From positions 975,567 through 1,039,566 of the forward strand of contig JAHBXD010000001.1 in assembly GCA_019636695.1 (NCBI GenBank): a stretch of 64,000 nucleotides of DNA. Reading direction: 5' to 3'. Below the pieces are notes generated by a model. The model worked only from the letters and a program-made list of their open reading frames with translations, was not told the origin of the DNA and made no database searches. Positions 51,138-60,434 of the stretch are shown here, in pieces (the first letter of the stretch is position 1; each line of letters begins with the position of its first letter). The DNA is from Phycisphaeraceae bacterium. GTDB lineage: Bacteria > Planctomycetota > Phycisphaerae > Phycisphaerales > UBA1924. The translations under genes and the position numbers were made by a program.

Positions 51138-51331
51138 GAAGCGGACTCCTGAACGAAACGGCAGGGGCAAGCGTATCAGGGAGTCAGTCGAGAGGCCCGA
51201 GACGAGGAGTTGTCGGTATCTGATCGACAAACGGTCAACTTCTGCGACGGGTCGGGTGTACCAATACCATCTGGTGGTGGGCAGGGGATGCTGAGCGGTT
51301 TCTTTGAACCGATCGACAGGAGGTTGACTGC

Positions 51332-52354
51332 ATGACCATGACCGAGTCTTCACATGGGGCGACGGCCCGGCCGAGTCCTGGGGAGCTGGCGCAGCAGGTG
51401 CAGAAGCAGAGTTCGCTGGTGCGCTCGATTCTCGGGTCGGTGGAGCGTGTGGTCGTGGGTCAGCGCGAGATGGTCGAGCGGCTGATGATCGGCCTGTTGA
51501 CCGGGGGGCATGTGCTGCTGGAGGGTGTGCCGGGGTTGGCCAAGACGCTGACGGTGAGCACCCTTGCAAGGACGATTCACGCGAAGTTCAGCCGTATTCA
51601 ATTCACACCCGATCTTCTGCCAGCGGACCTTGTGGGGACGTTGATTTACAACCCGCGTGATGGAACATTCACGGCGCGGAAGGGGCCGGTGTTTGCGAAC
51701 ATCGTGCTGGCGGATGAGATCAATCGTGCTCCGGCGAAGGTGCAGTCGGCGCTCCTTGAGTGCATGCAGGAGCGGCACGTGACGATCGGGGATACGACGT
51801 ATCCGCTCGAGTCGCCGTTCCTGGTGCTTGCGACCCAGAACCCGATCGAGCAGGAGGGGACGTACCAGTTGCCCGAGGCGCAGGTTGACCGTTTCATGCT
51901 CAAACTGAGCGTGGGCTATCCGAGCAAGAGCGAGGAGCGCGATATCGTCGATCGCATGGCGACGAGCGCCCCCGCGCTGAGCGTGGATGCCGTGGTGGAG
52001 CCGAGGGAGATCGAGGAGGCTCGGCGAACGGTCGACGCGATCTATCTTGATGCGAAAATCCGCGATTACATCATCGACGTCGTCCATGCGACGCGCGATC
52101 CCGCGCAGGTCGGGCTTGACCTCGATCGAATGATCGAGTTCGGGGCTTCTCCGCGGGCGAGCATTGCCCTTGCGATGGCGGCGAGGGCGCATGCGTTCAT
52201 CCACGGGCGGGAATACGTGATTCCGTCTGATGTCAAAGCCATCGGGCTTGACGTGCTGCGTCATCGCGTGATTCTGACCTACGAGGCGCTTGCAGAAAAC
52301 GTCACGCCCGACCAAGTCGTGCGGCGGGTTTTTGATCATGTGCCGGTGCCGTAG
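51332..52354 (+). CDS. MoxR family AAA+ ATPase
   Basis: A 340-residue AAA+ ATPase: Walker A GVPGLAKT (65-72, K71), Walker B VLADEIN (D128, E129), sensor text LATQNPIEQEGTYQLPEAQ and a C-terminal lid with SPRASIALAMAARAHAF. MoxR ATPases act as chaperones for proteins with von Willebrand A domains; the following genes code for a DUF58 protein and two VWA proteins. This is the first gene of the operon. Confidence 0.95.
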   Translation: MTMTESSHGATARPSPGELAQQVQKQSSLVRSILGSVERVVVGQREMVERLMIGLLTGGHVLLEGVPGLAKTLTVSTLARTIHAKFSRIQFTPDLLPADLVGTLIYNPRDGTFTARKGPVFANIVLADEINRAPAKVQSALLECMQERHVTIGDTTYPLESPFLVLATQNPIEQEGTYQLPEAQVDRFMLKLSVGYPSKSEERDIVDRMATSAPALSVDAVVEPREIEEARRTVDAIYLDAKIRDYIIDVVHATRDPAQVGLDLDRMIEFGASPRASIALAMAARAHAFIHGREYVIPSDVKAIGLDVLRHRVILTYEALAENVTPDQVVRRVFDHVPVP

Positions 52355-52457
52355 TTCGGCTTGCGAGGCGGAGCGCCGGGCGGATGACAAGGCCCTGTTG
52401 CGGATGATCGGCCAGCTCGGTTTTGTGTATGAACGATGACAGGCGGTGCGAGCGACG

Positions 52458-53351
52458 ATGACGATTCTGACCGAAGAGATGATGCGAGAGGTTCGCCGGT
52501 TGCAGTTTCGTACGCGTCGCCGCGTGACGGACCTGTTCGCGGGGAATTACCACTCAGCCTTCAAGGGATCAGGGATCGAGTTTGCGGAAGTGCGCGAGTA
52601 TGAGCCGGGTGACGATGTACGGTCGATCGACTGGAATGTGACGGCCAGGGCCGGGCGCACGTTTGTCAAGCGATTCGTTGAAGAGCGGCAACTGACGGTC
52701 ATGCTCGCGCTGGATGTCAGCGGATCGGGGATGTTCGCGTCAGTCGGTCGCGAGAAGGCCTTTGTCGCGGCCGAACTTGCCGCGGTGCTGGCGTATGTCG
52801 CGGGGCGGCATCGGGACCGTGTCGGCCTGTTGACATTCGCAGGATCGACGCGCGAGTTCATTCCTCCGGCGACGGGTCGAACGCATCTCTTGAGGATCAT
52901 GCGAGAGCTGGTGCTCGCACGTGAGCCGGCAGGGACGACGGACATTCCCTCTGCGCTGGCGTTTCTCGGCAATGTGCTTCGTCGCAAGGCGGTGATCTTC
53001 GTGCTGTCGGATTTTCTTGCTCCTCAGGAAGGGATCGAGGGGTGGGAGCCGGCAATGCGGCTCTTGAACCGTCGGCACGAGGTGATTGCGGTGCGTCTGT
53101 CCGATCGGCGCGAGGGCGACCTGCCCGCGGCCGGGCTTGTGCGCTTCCGTGATGCCGAGACAGGAGCGACGCGGGTGGTGGATCTGAACAAACGGACACG
53201 GAAGCGAACGCTCGAGCTGGCGGAGCGCACGCGGCGTGAGGCCGAGCGGGCGATGGCCCGGTGCGGGGTCGATCGCATCGACGTTTCGACCGATCGTCCA
53301 TTCGTGCACGAGTTGTACCGCGCGTTTCGGCGAAGGGGGCTGCGCCGATGA
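52458..53351 (+). CDS. DUF58 domain protein
   Basis: A 297-residue protein with the DUF58 signature: FAEVREYEPGDDVRSIDW and RAGRTFVKRFVEERQ, then a VWA-like fold (VMLALDVSGSGMFAS, AVIFVLSDFLAPQEG). DUF58 proteins are the regular partner of MoxR ATPases. A GTG at 52446 is an alternative start. The stop overlaps the next start (ATGA). Exact function unknown. Confidence 0.93.
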   Translation: MTILTEEMMREVRRLQFRTRRRVTDLFAGNYHSAFKGSGIEFAEVREYEPGDDVRSIDWNVTARAGRTFVKRFVEERQLTVMLALDVSGSGMFASVGREKAFVAAELAAVLAYVAGRHRDRVGLLTFAGSTREFIPPATGRTHLLRIMRELVLAREPAGTTDIPSALAFLGNVLRRKAVIFVLSDFLAPQEGIEGWEPAMRLLNRRHEVIAVRLSDRREGDLPAAGLVRFRDAETGATRVVDLNKRTRKRTLELAERTRREAERAMARCGVDRIDVSTDRPFVHELYRAFRRRGLRR

Positions 53352-54379
53352 GCATCGCGCGGGGCATGGCCATGGTTATCACAGCGGTCTGGGTGGCCGC
53401 GATGCTGTCGGCATGCCGCGGAGAGTCGAATGAAGCCGGAGCGCCGGCGGGGCCATCGACGATTGTTCGGGACGGTCCGTTGACTGTGCAGGTCGAGGCG
53501 GAGCGTGCGCGCATCAGCACGGTGCATGACCTGACGGTGAAGGTGACGATGGAGCTTGAACCCGGGTACCTGGTCATCGAGCCGGAGTTCGCGGAGGAGT
53601 GGGGGGCGTTTACGGTGCTCGGCCTGTCGCCCACGGAAGCGCGACTGACGGCATCCGGCGGCACACGCCGCGTGTGGACGGTGCTGCTTGAGCCGTTTCT
53701 ACCCGGGACGTATGCACTGCCCCCGCTCACTTTCGGCTGGGCGCCGGTAGATGAGGTTGAAACAAGACCCGCGGGCACGTTGCAGACCGGGGAGATCGCG
53801 ATTCATGTCGAGTCGGTGCTCGGGCCGGAGGATCTTGATATCGCGGAAATGCGCGGGCCGATGGAACCGCTGCCGCACAGGCCGGTGCCGTGGGGGTTGC
53901 TGATTGTCGTGGGTCTTGCGGCGATCGGCACGGCGGGGTTGCTCGCGGGGATCGCGTTTCTTCAGCGGAAGCTGCGGCAGGCGCCATCGGTGTTCGGGCC
54001 ATCGATTGCGCGTATAGGTGAGTTGCGGACGCAGTTGCCGGAACTGCGGGAATCTCTTCGCGATGTGTGGCACGAGGCGGGGACGATTCTGGCGCGATGT
54101 GCGGCCGAGCATCTTGAGCCGCACGCCCAGAGCATGGGAGCCTCGGAACTGCTGGCCAGCGCGGCCACGTGGTATGGCATCATGGAAGATGACCGGCATC
54201 GCTTTCGCGAGCTTGTGGTCGATCTTGAGCGGGTGCGATTCCAAGGGGGGGGAACGACCGAGGTCGGCACGCGCACGATGCTTGATGAGATGCTGCATGT
54301 GCTCAAGGCCATTCGCGGAGCATCAGACCTGATCGTGGATGAAGCGGCGATGCCGGCGACGGGGGGCCGCCATGCTTGA
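53348..54379 (+). CDS. Bat-operon membrane lipoprotein, BatD-like short form
   Basis: A 343-residue protein. A lipoprotein-type signal (VITAVWVAAMLSACRGES, lipidated C23) is followed by a periplasmic beta domain (VKVTMELEPGYLVIEPEFAE), a transmembrane helix (LLIVVGLAAIGTAGLLAGIA, about residues 180-200) and a cytoplasmic helical part. The layout (extracellular beta domain, one helix, cytosolic tail) is the one used by BatD-like proteins and their short relatives at this operon position. It overlaps the BatA-like gene by 8 bp. Confidence 0.75.
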   Translation: MSIARGMAMVITAVWVAAMLSACRGESNEAGAPAGPSTIVRDGPLTVQVEAERARISTVHDLTVKVTMELEPGYLVIEPEFAEEWGAFTVLGLSPTEARLTASGGTRRVWTVLLEPFLPGTYALPPLTFGWAPVDEVETRPAGTLQTGEIAIHVESVLGPEDLDIAEMRGPMEPLPHRPVPWGLLIVVGLAAIGTAGLLAGIAFLQRKLRQAPSVFGPSIARIGELRTQLPELRESLRDVWHEAGTILARCAAEHLEPHAQSMGASELLASAATWYGIMEDDRHRFRELVVDLERVRFQGGGTTEVGTRTMLDEMLHVLKAIRGASDLIVDEAAMPATGGRHA

Positions 54380-55442
54380 TCGATTTGCGCATCCTGAGTT
54401 TCTGCTGTTGCTGGTGCTCGCGCCGGTGTGGCTTGCGCGGGCCTATTTCGGGAGGAAGCGCGGGCAGGTGGTGCTTTCGTCGGTGGGCCTGGTGGCCGGG
54501 GGGCGATCGTGGCGGACATGGTCGATGTGGGCGCCGCCGGTGCTTCGTGCGGCGTGCCTGGTGTGCGTGGTGACGGCGCTTGCCCGGCCACAGCAGACGA
54601 CAGGCCAGACGCGCATCAGCACCGAGGGTATCGCAATCATGATGGTGATCGATCGCTCGGCGAGCATGACAGCGCCGATGGAGTTCGGCGGTCGGCAGAC
54701 GACGCGGTTTGACGTGGTGCAGCGGGTGTTCTCGGAGTTTATTCTCGGTGACGATGCAGGGTTGACGGGGCGGCCCGCGGACATGATCGGGTTGGTGGCG
54801 TTTGCAGGGTTCGCCGACACGATCAGCCCTCTTGTGCAATCGCACAGGACGCTGGTGCGGCTGGCGAACGCGGTGCAGCCGGCGCCGCCCGCCGAACCGG
54901 AGGGCGGAACGGCCATCGGTGATGCACTCGCGCTGGCCGCGGCGAGACTGGAAAGCGCGGAATCGCAGATTCAGCGCATGAATCAGCGATCGACCACCCC
55001 GCCCGCGTTCAAGATCAAGAGCAAGGTGATCGTGCTGCTGACCGACGGTGAAAACAACCGAGGGCGGATTGAACCGCTTGAAGCAGCGCGGTTCGCGAGG
55101 GAGAGAAATATCAAGATCTATACCATCGGCATCGGGGGCGAGGGCGGGTATGTCTACATCCCCGGGGTGCAGCCCAACACGCGTATTCCGATTCGGGACA
55201 CCATTGATGAGCGCAACCTGACGGAAATCGCGCAGATGACCGGCGGGCGCTATTGGAATGCCCGGACGGCCGATGCCCTTCGGCAGTGCTATCGCGAACT
55301 GGATCAGTTGGAGCGTTCGACGATCGATCTTGTGGAGTATCAGAGCCGCGAAGAGCGTTTCATGCCGTGGGTGGGGTGGGCGATTATGTTGCTGGTGTTG
55401 GAGATCGCCCTTCGGGGGCTTGTATTCCGGAGGCTTGTGTGA
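54372..55442 (+). CDS. VWA domain membrane protein, BatA-like
   Basis: A 356-residue protein with membrane helices at the N-terminus (FLLLLVLAPVWLARAYF and APPVLRAACLVCVVTALA) and near the C-terminus. The VWA domain has a full metal site DRSAS (D94, S96, S98) and later VIVLLTDGENNRG. Bat proteins are envelope complexes linked to stress tolerance. The ectodomain includes an unusual YVYIPGVQPNTRIPIRDTID loop. Confidence 0.9.
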   Translation: MLDRFAHPEFLLLLVLAPVWLARAYFGRKRGQVVLSSVGLVAGGRSWRTWSMWAPPVLRAACLVCVVTALARPQQTTGQTRISTEGIAIMMVIDRSASMTAPMEFGGRQTTRFDVVQRVFSEFILGDDAGLTGRPADMIGLVAFAGFADTISPLVQSHRTLVRLANAVQPAPPAEPEGGTAIGDALALAAARLESAESQIQRMNQRSTTPPAFKIKSKVIVLLTDGENNRGRIEPLEAARFARERNIKIYTIGIGGEGGYVYIPGVQPNTRIPIRDTIDERNLTEIAQMTGGRYWNARTADALRQCYRELDQLERSTIDLVEYQSREERFMPWVGWAIMLLVLEIALRGLVFRRLV

Positions 55443-55447
55443 CCTTG

Positions 55448-56488
55448 ATGGCGGCCCAGAGCCTGGAGATTCATTTCGCCCGCCCGGAGTATCTCGGGTG
55501 GTTGTGGCTCGTGCCGCTGCTGGCGGGGGTGATGGTTGTTGCCTGGGTGCGTCGCCGGGCATTGCGGCGGCGTTTTGCGGCGGATGCGCACTGGAAACGG
55601 CTGGCTTCGCCGGGGGGGGCATGGCGCGGGGTTTGGCGAGGGGGCATGGCGCTGCTTGCGCTGGCCAGCCTGATCGTGGCGGGGGCGAGGCCGCAATGGG
55701 ATCGCCGCGAGCGGGCGATCAACCGAGTCGGCCGGGACGTGGTGTTCGTGGTCGATGTTTCACGGTCGATGCTGGCGCAGGATGTTGCGCCGAACCGGCT
55801 GGAGCGCGTGAAGGGGTGGATACGCGAAGCGATCGACGTGGTGGAGGGCGATCGGGTGGGGCTGGTGGCGTTTGCCGGCGGGAACGTGCTGATGTGCCCG
55901 CTGACGCTGGATTACACGTATTTCCGGATGGCACTCGACCAGCTTGAACCTTCGACGGTGGGGCGTGGGGGAACGATGATCGGTGATGCGATTCGCAAGG
56001 CGCTCAATGAGGCGTTTGATTCGGCAGAAGGGCGTCACCGCGATATTGTGCTTTTTACGGATGGTGAAGATCAGGGAAGTTTCCCGATTGAAGCGGCGGA
56101 GACTGCGCGCGCGCAGAGAGTTCGGATTATCGCCCTGGGCGTGGGGTCGGAAGGCGAAGGGGCGAGGATTCCGACGCCGGAGGATCGTTCGCGTGAGTTT
56201 ATGCAATTTCAGGGGGCAGATGTGCGGTCGCGGCTGGCGAGCACGGAGCTGAGCCGGATTGCGTTGGGGTCGTATCGGGGGGTGTATTTCAATGTCGGCA
56301 CGGGGCATATCGATTTCGGGAAGGTGTATAAAGATCTGATTGCATCGGCTGCGGGCAGCGAGTTTGAAGATGAGACCGTGGTGGTCGAATATCGCGAGGC
56401 GTTTCAGTACGTCCTTACATTCGCGCTGTTGGCGCTGGTGCTGGAGGGTTTGGTGCATGTCGCACGCAGACACAGATCGGCGGCGTGA
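55448..56488 (+). CDS. VWA domain membrane protein, BatB-like
   Basis: A 346-residue protein sharing the layout of its neighbour: two N-terminal helices (LVPLLAGVMVVAWV, MALLALASLIVAG), a VWA domain with metal site DVSRS (D103, S105, S107) and DIVLFTDGEDQGS, and a C-terminal helix. The GTG at 55439 that overlaps the previous stop is an alternative start. Two VWA proteins in tandem are the standard BatA-BatB arrangement. Confidence 0.9.
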   Translation: MAAQSLEIHFARPEYLGWLWLVPLLAGVMVVAWVRRRALRRRFAADAHWKRLASPGGAWRGVWRGGMALLALASLIVAGARPQWDRRERAINRVGRDVVFVVDVSRSMLAQDVAPNRLERVKGWIREAIDVVEGDRVGLVAFAGGNVLMCPLTLDYTYFRMALDQLEPSTVGRGGTMIGDAIRKALNEAFDSAEGRHRDIVLFTDGEDQGSFPIEAAETARAQRVRIIALGVGSEGEGARIPTPEDRSREFMQFQGADVRSRLASTELSRIALGSYRGVYFNVGTGHIDFGKVYKDLIASAAGSEFEDETVVVEYREAFQYVLTFALLALVLEGLVHVARRHRSAA

Positions 56489-56501
56489 TCGCGCCGGGCG
56501 G

Positions 56502-57686
56502 ATGACGATACGCGCATGGGCGGTCGGGGTGATGCTGTGCGCTTCGTGGGCGTGGGCGGGGCCGGGTGATCGACACCTGCGCGAAGGGACCGCGGCGTTT
56601 GCAGAGCAGGATTTTGCTCGTGCGGCCGATGCGTATCAGCGGGCGTTAGATGCCGATTCGAATCTAGCGGAGGCGGCGTTCAATCGGGCGGTGGTGATGA
56701 TGCACCTCGGCTCGGCCGAGCAGGCGCAGGAACTCTTTCGGACCGCGGAGCGGCTCGCCCGGCGCGATGATGTGAAGGTCAATGCGAGGCACAATCTCGG
56801 TGCATCGCTGTATCGTTCGGCACAGGCGATGACGCCGCAGGATCCGAATGGGGCGATCGAAATTTTCAAGGCTGCCGCGGGGGCGTATAAGGCGGCGGTT
56901 CGGCTCAATCCTGACGATCAGGACGCCCGCAAAGGGCTGGAGCTGTCTCGTCGTGCGATGCACCTGATTCAGGAGCAGTTGGCGCTTCCGGAGGAGCTTG
57001 CGCAACTGGCCCAGGACCAGCGCCCCGAATCTGCGCAGCAGGGTGATCGACAGAACACGGACAACCCCAACGAGTCGCAGGAGGATCGCGAGCAGGCAGA
57101 GGATGATTCTTCGCGCGTCGATGCGGCTGACGAAGAACAGACCGAAGTGCAGACGGAACCGGAGTCGGGGGCGGCCGAGGACGAGATGCCTGCCGGGCAG
57201 ACTGATCCGGAAGGGTCGCAATTTGACGGTCAGGGCGATCGTCAGCAGGAATTGCAGGATCGGGCGGCCCGGGCACGAGATATTCTTGAGCAAGCGCGGA
57301 AGCAGGGGGTTGAGCTAGATCCGCAGGCGCAGCAGGCCGCGCAGGACCTGATTGAAGAGGCGATGCGCAATCAGGAGCGTGCCGCGGCCGAGATGGCCGA
57401 CCGTCGTCGTGATGACGCCCACGAGCAACAGATGGAGGCGGCGGAGCGTCTTCGTGAGGCGGCCGAACTGCTGCAACGGGCCAGACCGCAAGACCAGGGG
57501 CGAGGGCGAGAGAGGCAGGAACGTCAGCCGCAGTCGGGCCAGGGGTCACAGGGCGATGAGGCGGGCGACCCGGATGAACCAGTCGATGAAATCACCCAAC
57601 GTTTGCTGGATCGAGAACGGCGAGATCGGCAGATGCGGAATCGGTATCTGCAACAGGCGCCGGTGTTTGTGGAGCGAGACTGGTAA
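56502..57686 (+). CDS. TPR protein, BatC-like
   Basis: A 394-residue exported protein. The signal peptide is MTIRAWAVGVMLCASWAWA; an ATG at 56457 is an alternative. TPR-type repeats follow (FARAADAYQRALDADSNLAEA, FNRAVVMMHLGSAEQAQELF). From residue 160 the chain becomes a Gln/Glu/Asp/Arg-rich, low-complexity helix ending in RRDRQMRNRYLQQAPVFVERDW. The tail wording (RDW at the end) matches BatC-like proteins next to VWA genes. Stop and next start overlap by one base. Confidence 0.85.
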   Translation: MTIRAWAVGVMLCASWAWAGPGDRHLREGTAAFAEQDFARAADAYQRALDADSNLAEAAFNRAVVMMHLGSAEQAQELFRTAERLARRDDVKVNARHNLGASLYRSAQAMTPQDPNGAIEIFKAAAGAYKAAVRLNPDDQDARKGLELSRRAMHLIQEQLALPEELAQLAQDQRPESAQQGDRQNTDNPNESQEDREQAEDDSSRVDAADEEQTEVQTEPESGAAEDEMPAGQTDPEGSQFDGQGDRQQELQDRAARARDILEQARKQGVELDPQAQQAAQDLIEEAMRNQERAAAEMADRRRDDAHEQQMEAAERLREAAELLQRARPQDQGRGRERQERQPQSGQGSQGDEAGDPDEPVDEITQRLLDRERRDRQMRNRYLQQAPVFVERDW

Positions 57687-59524
57687 TGGTGAAGTCATGG
57701 TCACGATCGAGTGGCGCCTGCGGCGCCGAGCGCGAGGCAGAGAGGCCGCGATTGATGTGCGCCCGGGTGCTTGGCGCGTTGGCATGTCTCTGCATGCTTG
57801 CGGCAGGTGCATCGGCCCAGATGCGGGCGGGAGCCTCGGTTCGGCCTGATCGGGTGTATGCGGGCTCGCCCACAACGTACGAAGTGATTGTCGAGGGGGT
57901 GCTCGATGCAGACGAGGTGACGCCGCAGTTTCCGGCGGGTGTGAACGCGCGGTACCTCTTTCGGCGCAGCCAGCCCGCGCCCGTGGTGATCATCAACGGA
58001 CGCCAGGTCGAGAGCGGCGTCGATCGCGTGGCGTATCAGTGGGAGTTGCTTGTTGACGTGGCGGGTGAATACCACATTCCCCCGGCCGAGGTGCGCGTAG
58101 GCAGCGAAACCGTGCGGACACAGCCTGTCGTTCTGACGGTGATCGAACCGTCAGAACCTGATGATTTCGCTTTTGTCGTCGAACCCTCAAAGACGGTGGC
58201 GTATGTCGGTGAGCCGATCCGGATCCGCGGAAGGTATATCTTCGGTCGAGTGCCGAGCACGTTGTTTTTCAGGGGCTGGCTGGATGACACAGCCGCGCAT
58301 CTGTATCCGACGCCCGCGCCGCGAGGGACCGAGCGCCGTGCGGCGATTCCATTCATCGGGGGGGAGGTCGAGGGCACGCTGACGCGCGCGGTGCTCGGGG
58401 GTGTCGAACGTGATGCTGTGGATGTTGAGCGGATCATCGTGCCGCTTGTGCCCGGGCCGCTTGAAATCGGTCCGTGGAGTATGACCTTCCGTCTGCCGAC
58501 GCCGGGAGATTCAAGGAGGTCGGAGCAGTGCATCGTGCGATCGAAGCCGACGATCATTGAAGTTCTGCCGCTGCCCACCCAGGGACGCCCGGCGAACTTC
58601 AGCGGGCTTGTCGGGAAAGCTGCCGTTCGATCGCTGGCAAGCCCGACGGCGGTGAACGTCGGCGATCCGATTACCCTTGAGATCACGATCGCCGCCGATC
58701 ACCCGCTGCAGCGGATCAAACCGCCGGATCTCACGCGCCAGGCAGGTCTGCTTGAATCGTTCAAAGTCGAATCGACCGGCTGGCAGGAATCGGGATCGCC
58801 GGTGGGGGGGCGCACCTTTACGATCACGCTCCGTGCCCGGAATGCCGATGTCGATTCGATTCCGGCGATCGAGCTTCCGTACTTCGATCCCGAAACGGGG
58901 CGCTATGCGGTTGCCCTTTCGCGGCCGATTCCACTCGAGGTTCGCCCGACGCGTGAGGTCACGCTTGCCGATGCCATTGTCGCGCCGGCCGATGCCGCAG
59001 GTCCGGTCGAGTATCGCCCAGGGCTTGAAAACGCGCGACCGAGCCTGCTTGCAAATGTCCACGGGCCGTCGTTGCTGGTCAACGACAGCACCGAAGTGAC
59101 AAGCCATGTTTCAAGGCCGTTGCTGGGGGCGATCCTTGTATTGCCTGTGGCTTCGTGCGTTGCCGCGGCAATCATCGCGTTCGTGCGCCGGCCCGATGTG
59201 CGTGCATGGCGTCGTCGGTCGGGTGCTGCCTTTCGGGCGAGGCGTCGGCTGGCAAGGGCCGGAAGCGATCCGGCGTTGATCAGTCGCGCTTTGCGTTTTT
59301 ATATCGGTGACAGGCTCGATCATTCCGGTGAAGCGCTCACCGATGCCGATTGCCGTCGGCTTCTGGCTCCGGCCGATGGCTCGGCGGCCGAGGAGCTGGC
59401 TTCCATTCTTCAAGCGTGCGAGCGTGCCCGGTTTTCCCCAATGGGCACGACGGAAGACCTCGTCGCGGAGGCCAGGCGCGTGCTCGGTCGGGTGGAGCAT
59501 GCGCTGCGGGGAGGCCGAGCATGA
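57686..59524 (+). CDS. BatD family protein
   Basis: A 612-residue protein: signal peptide (ARVLGALACLCMLAAGASAQ), several repeated beta-sandwich domains of the BatD type (SVRPDRVYAGSPTTYEVIVEG, VEPSKTVAYVGEPIRIRGRY, SPTAVNVGDPITLEITIAAD), a transmembrane helix at about 475-497 and a basic cytosolic tail. BatD displays large extracellular domains on the Bat complex. The gene is followed by a TPR/SH3 gene with an ATGA overlap. Confidence 0.9.
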   Translation: MVKSWSRSSGACGAEREAERPRLMCARVLGALACLCMLAAGASAQMRAGASVRPDRVYAGSPTTYEVIVEGVLDADEVTPQFPAGVNARYLFRRSQPAPVVIINGRQVESGVDRVAYQWELLVDVAGEYHIPPAEVRVGSETVRTQPVVLTVIEPSEPDDFAFVVEPSKTVAYVGEPIRIRGRYIFGRVPSTLFFRGWLDDTAAHLYPTPAPRGTERRAAIPFIGGEVEGTLTRAVLGGVERDAVDVERIIVPLVPGPLEIGPWSMTFRLPTPGDSRRSEQCIVRSKPTIIEVLPLPTQGRPANFSGLVGKAAVRSLASPTAVNVGDPITLEITIAADHPLQRIKPPDLTRQAGLLESFKVESTGWQESGSPVGGRTFTITLRARNADVDSIPAIELPYFDPETGRYAVALSRPIPLEVRPTREVTLADAIVAPADAAGPVEYRPGLENARPSLLANVHGPSLLVNDSTEVTSHVSRPLLGAILVLPVASCVAAAIIAFVRRPDVRAWRRRSGAAFRARRRLARAGSDPALISRALRFYIGDRLDHSGEALTDADCRRLLAPADGSAAEELASILQACERARFSPMGTTEDLVAEARRVLGRVEHALRGGRA

Positions 59525-60375
59525 ACGGTCGTGAGGTGACACGCCTGTGCTGGCTTCTCTGCGTCGTGTTCTGTACGGCGGCGTTGTCTGCCGAGCCGGG
59601 TAGTACAGGGTATGAACTACGTCCGGATTCAGGCTCGAACCTAGAAGTCCTGCTTGACACCGCCACACGAAAATTTGACCACGCCGTTGAACTCTTGCCT
59701 GATGACAGGCTGGCAGCGACCGCGCTCTTTCGCGAGGCAGGAGCGGCGTATACAGCGCTCTATGACCGCGGGGTTGAGAATCATCGATTGTTACTCAATG
59801 CCGGAAACGCGTGGATGCTGGCGGGCGATGTCGGCCATGCGGTGCTTGCTTACAAGCGAGCCGAGCGTCTTCGGCCCGCGGATACGCACGTGCAGGCGTC
59901 GCTTGCCTTCGCCCGCTCGCGCGTCGCGATGGATGTACGTCCGGATCGTGCCGCGCAGTTCAAGGCGTTTGTCCTCTCATGGCGTGGACTTGTGCCGCGC
60001 CCGCTTGTCGTCGGGGTTGTCCTTACCGGATACTTCGTGCTGTGGACGATGGCGACGCTGCGTTTCACCCCGTGGCGTCGATATTCACGGCCGCGTTGGG
60101 CCATCGCCATCGGTGTGGTCACGATCGCGGCGCTGGGGCTGATCGTCTTCGATCAACGGCTGCGCCATGCACCGGGCGAGGCGGTCATCATTGCACCGGC
60201 GGGCGTGACCGCCCGCAACGGACCGAACGAGGCGGTGTATGACCCAGCGTTCGATCAACCGTTGCCGCCGGGGGTCGAAGTGCGCGTGCTGGAATCGCGT
60301 GAGAGTTGGCTGCGGGTGCGATTGCTCGACGGCCGCGAGGCCTGGGTGCCCGAGCACAGCCTCGAACCGATCTGA
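59521..60375 (+). CDS. TPR and SH3-like domain protein, BatE-like
   Basis: A 284-residue protein: signal peptide (LCWLLCVVFCTAALSAEP), TPR motifs (LLLNAGNAWMLAGDVGHAVL, AYKRAERLRPADTHVQASL), two transmembrane helices (VVGVVLTGYFVLWTMATLRF and WAIAIGVVTIAALGLIVF) and a C-terminal SH3-like fold (VTARNGPNEAVYDPAFD, SWLRVRLLDGREAWVP). This is the BatE layout and closes the operon. It overlaps the batD-like gene by four bases. Confidence 0.88.
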   Translation: MNGREVTRLCWLLCVVFCTAALSAEPGSTGYELRPDSGSNLEVLLDTATRKFDHAVELLPDDRLAATALFREAGAAYTALYDRGVENHRLLLNAGNAWMLAGDVGHAVLAYKRAERLRPADTHVQASLAFARSRVAMDVRPDRAAQFKAFVLSWRGLVPRPLVVGVVLTGYFVLWTMATLRFTPWRRYSRPRWAIAIGVVTIAALGLIVFDQRLRHAPGEAVIIAPAGVTARNGPNEAVYDPAFDQPLPPGVEVRVLESRESWLRVRLLDGREAWVPEHSLEPI

Positions 60376-60434
60376 AACCTATAGCGCATGAGCAGAGCAA
60401 GCCGCAACCGGCCTGCAAAGTGCGGCATGGTGGA

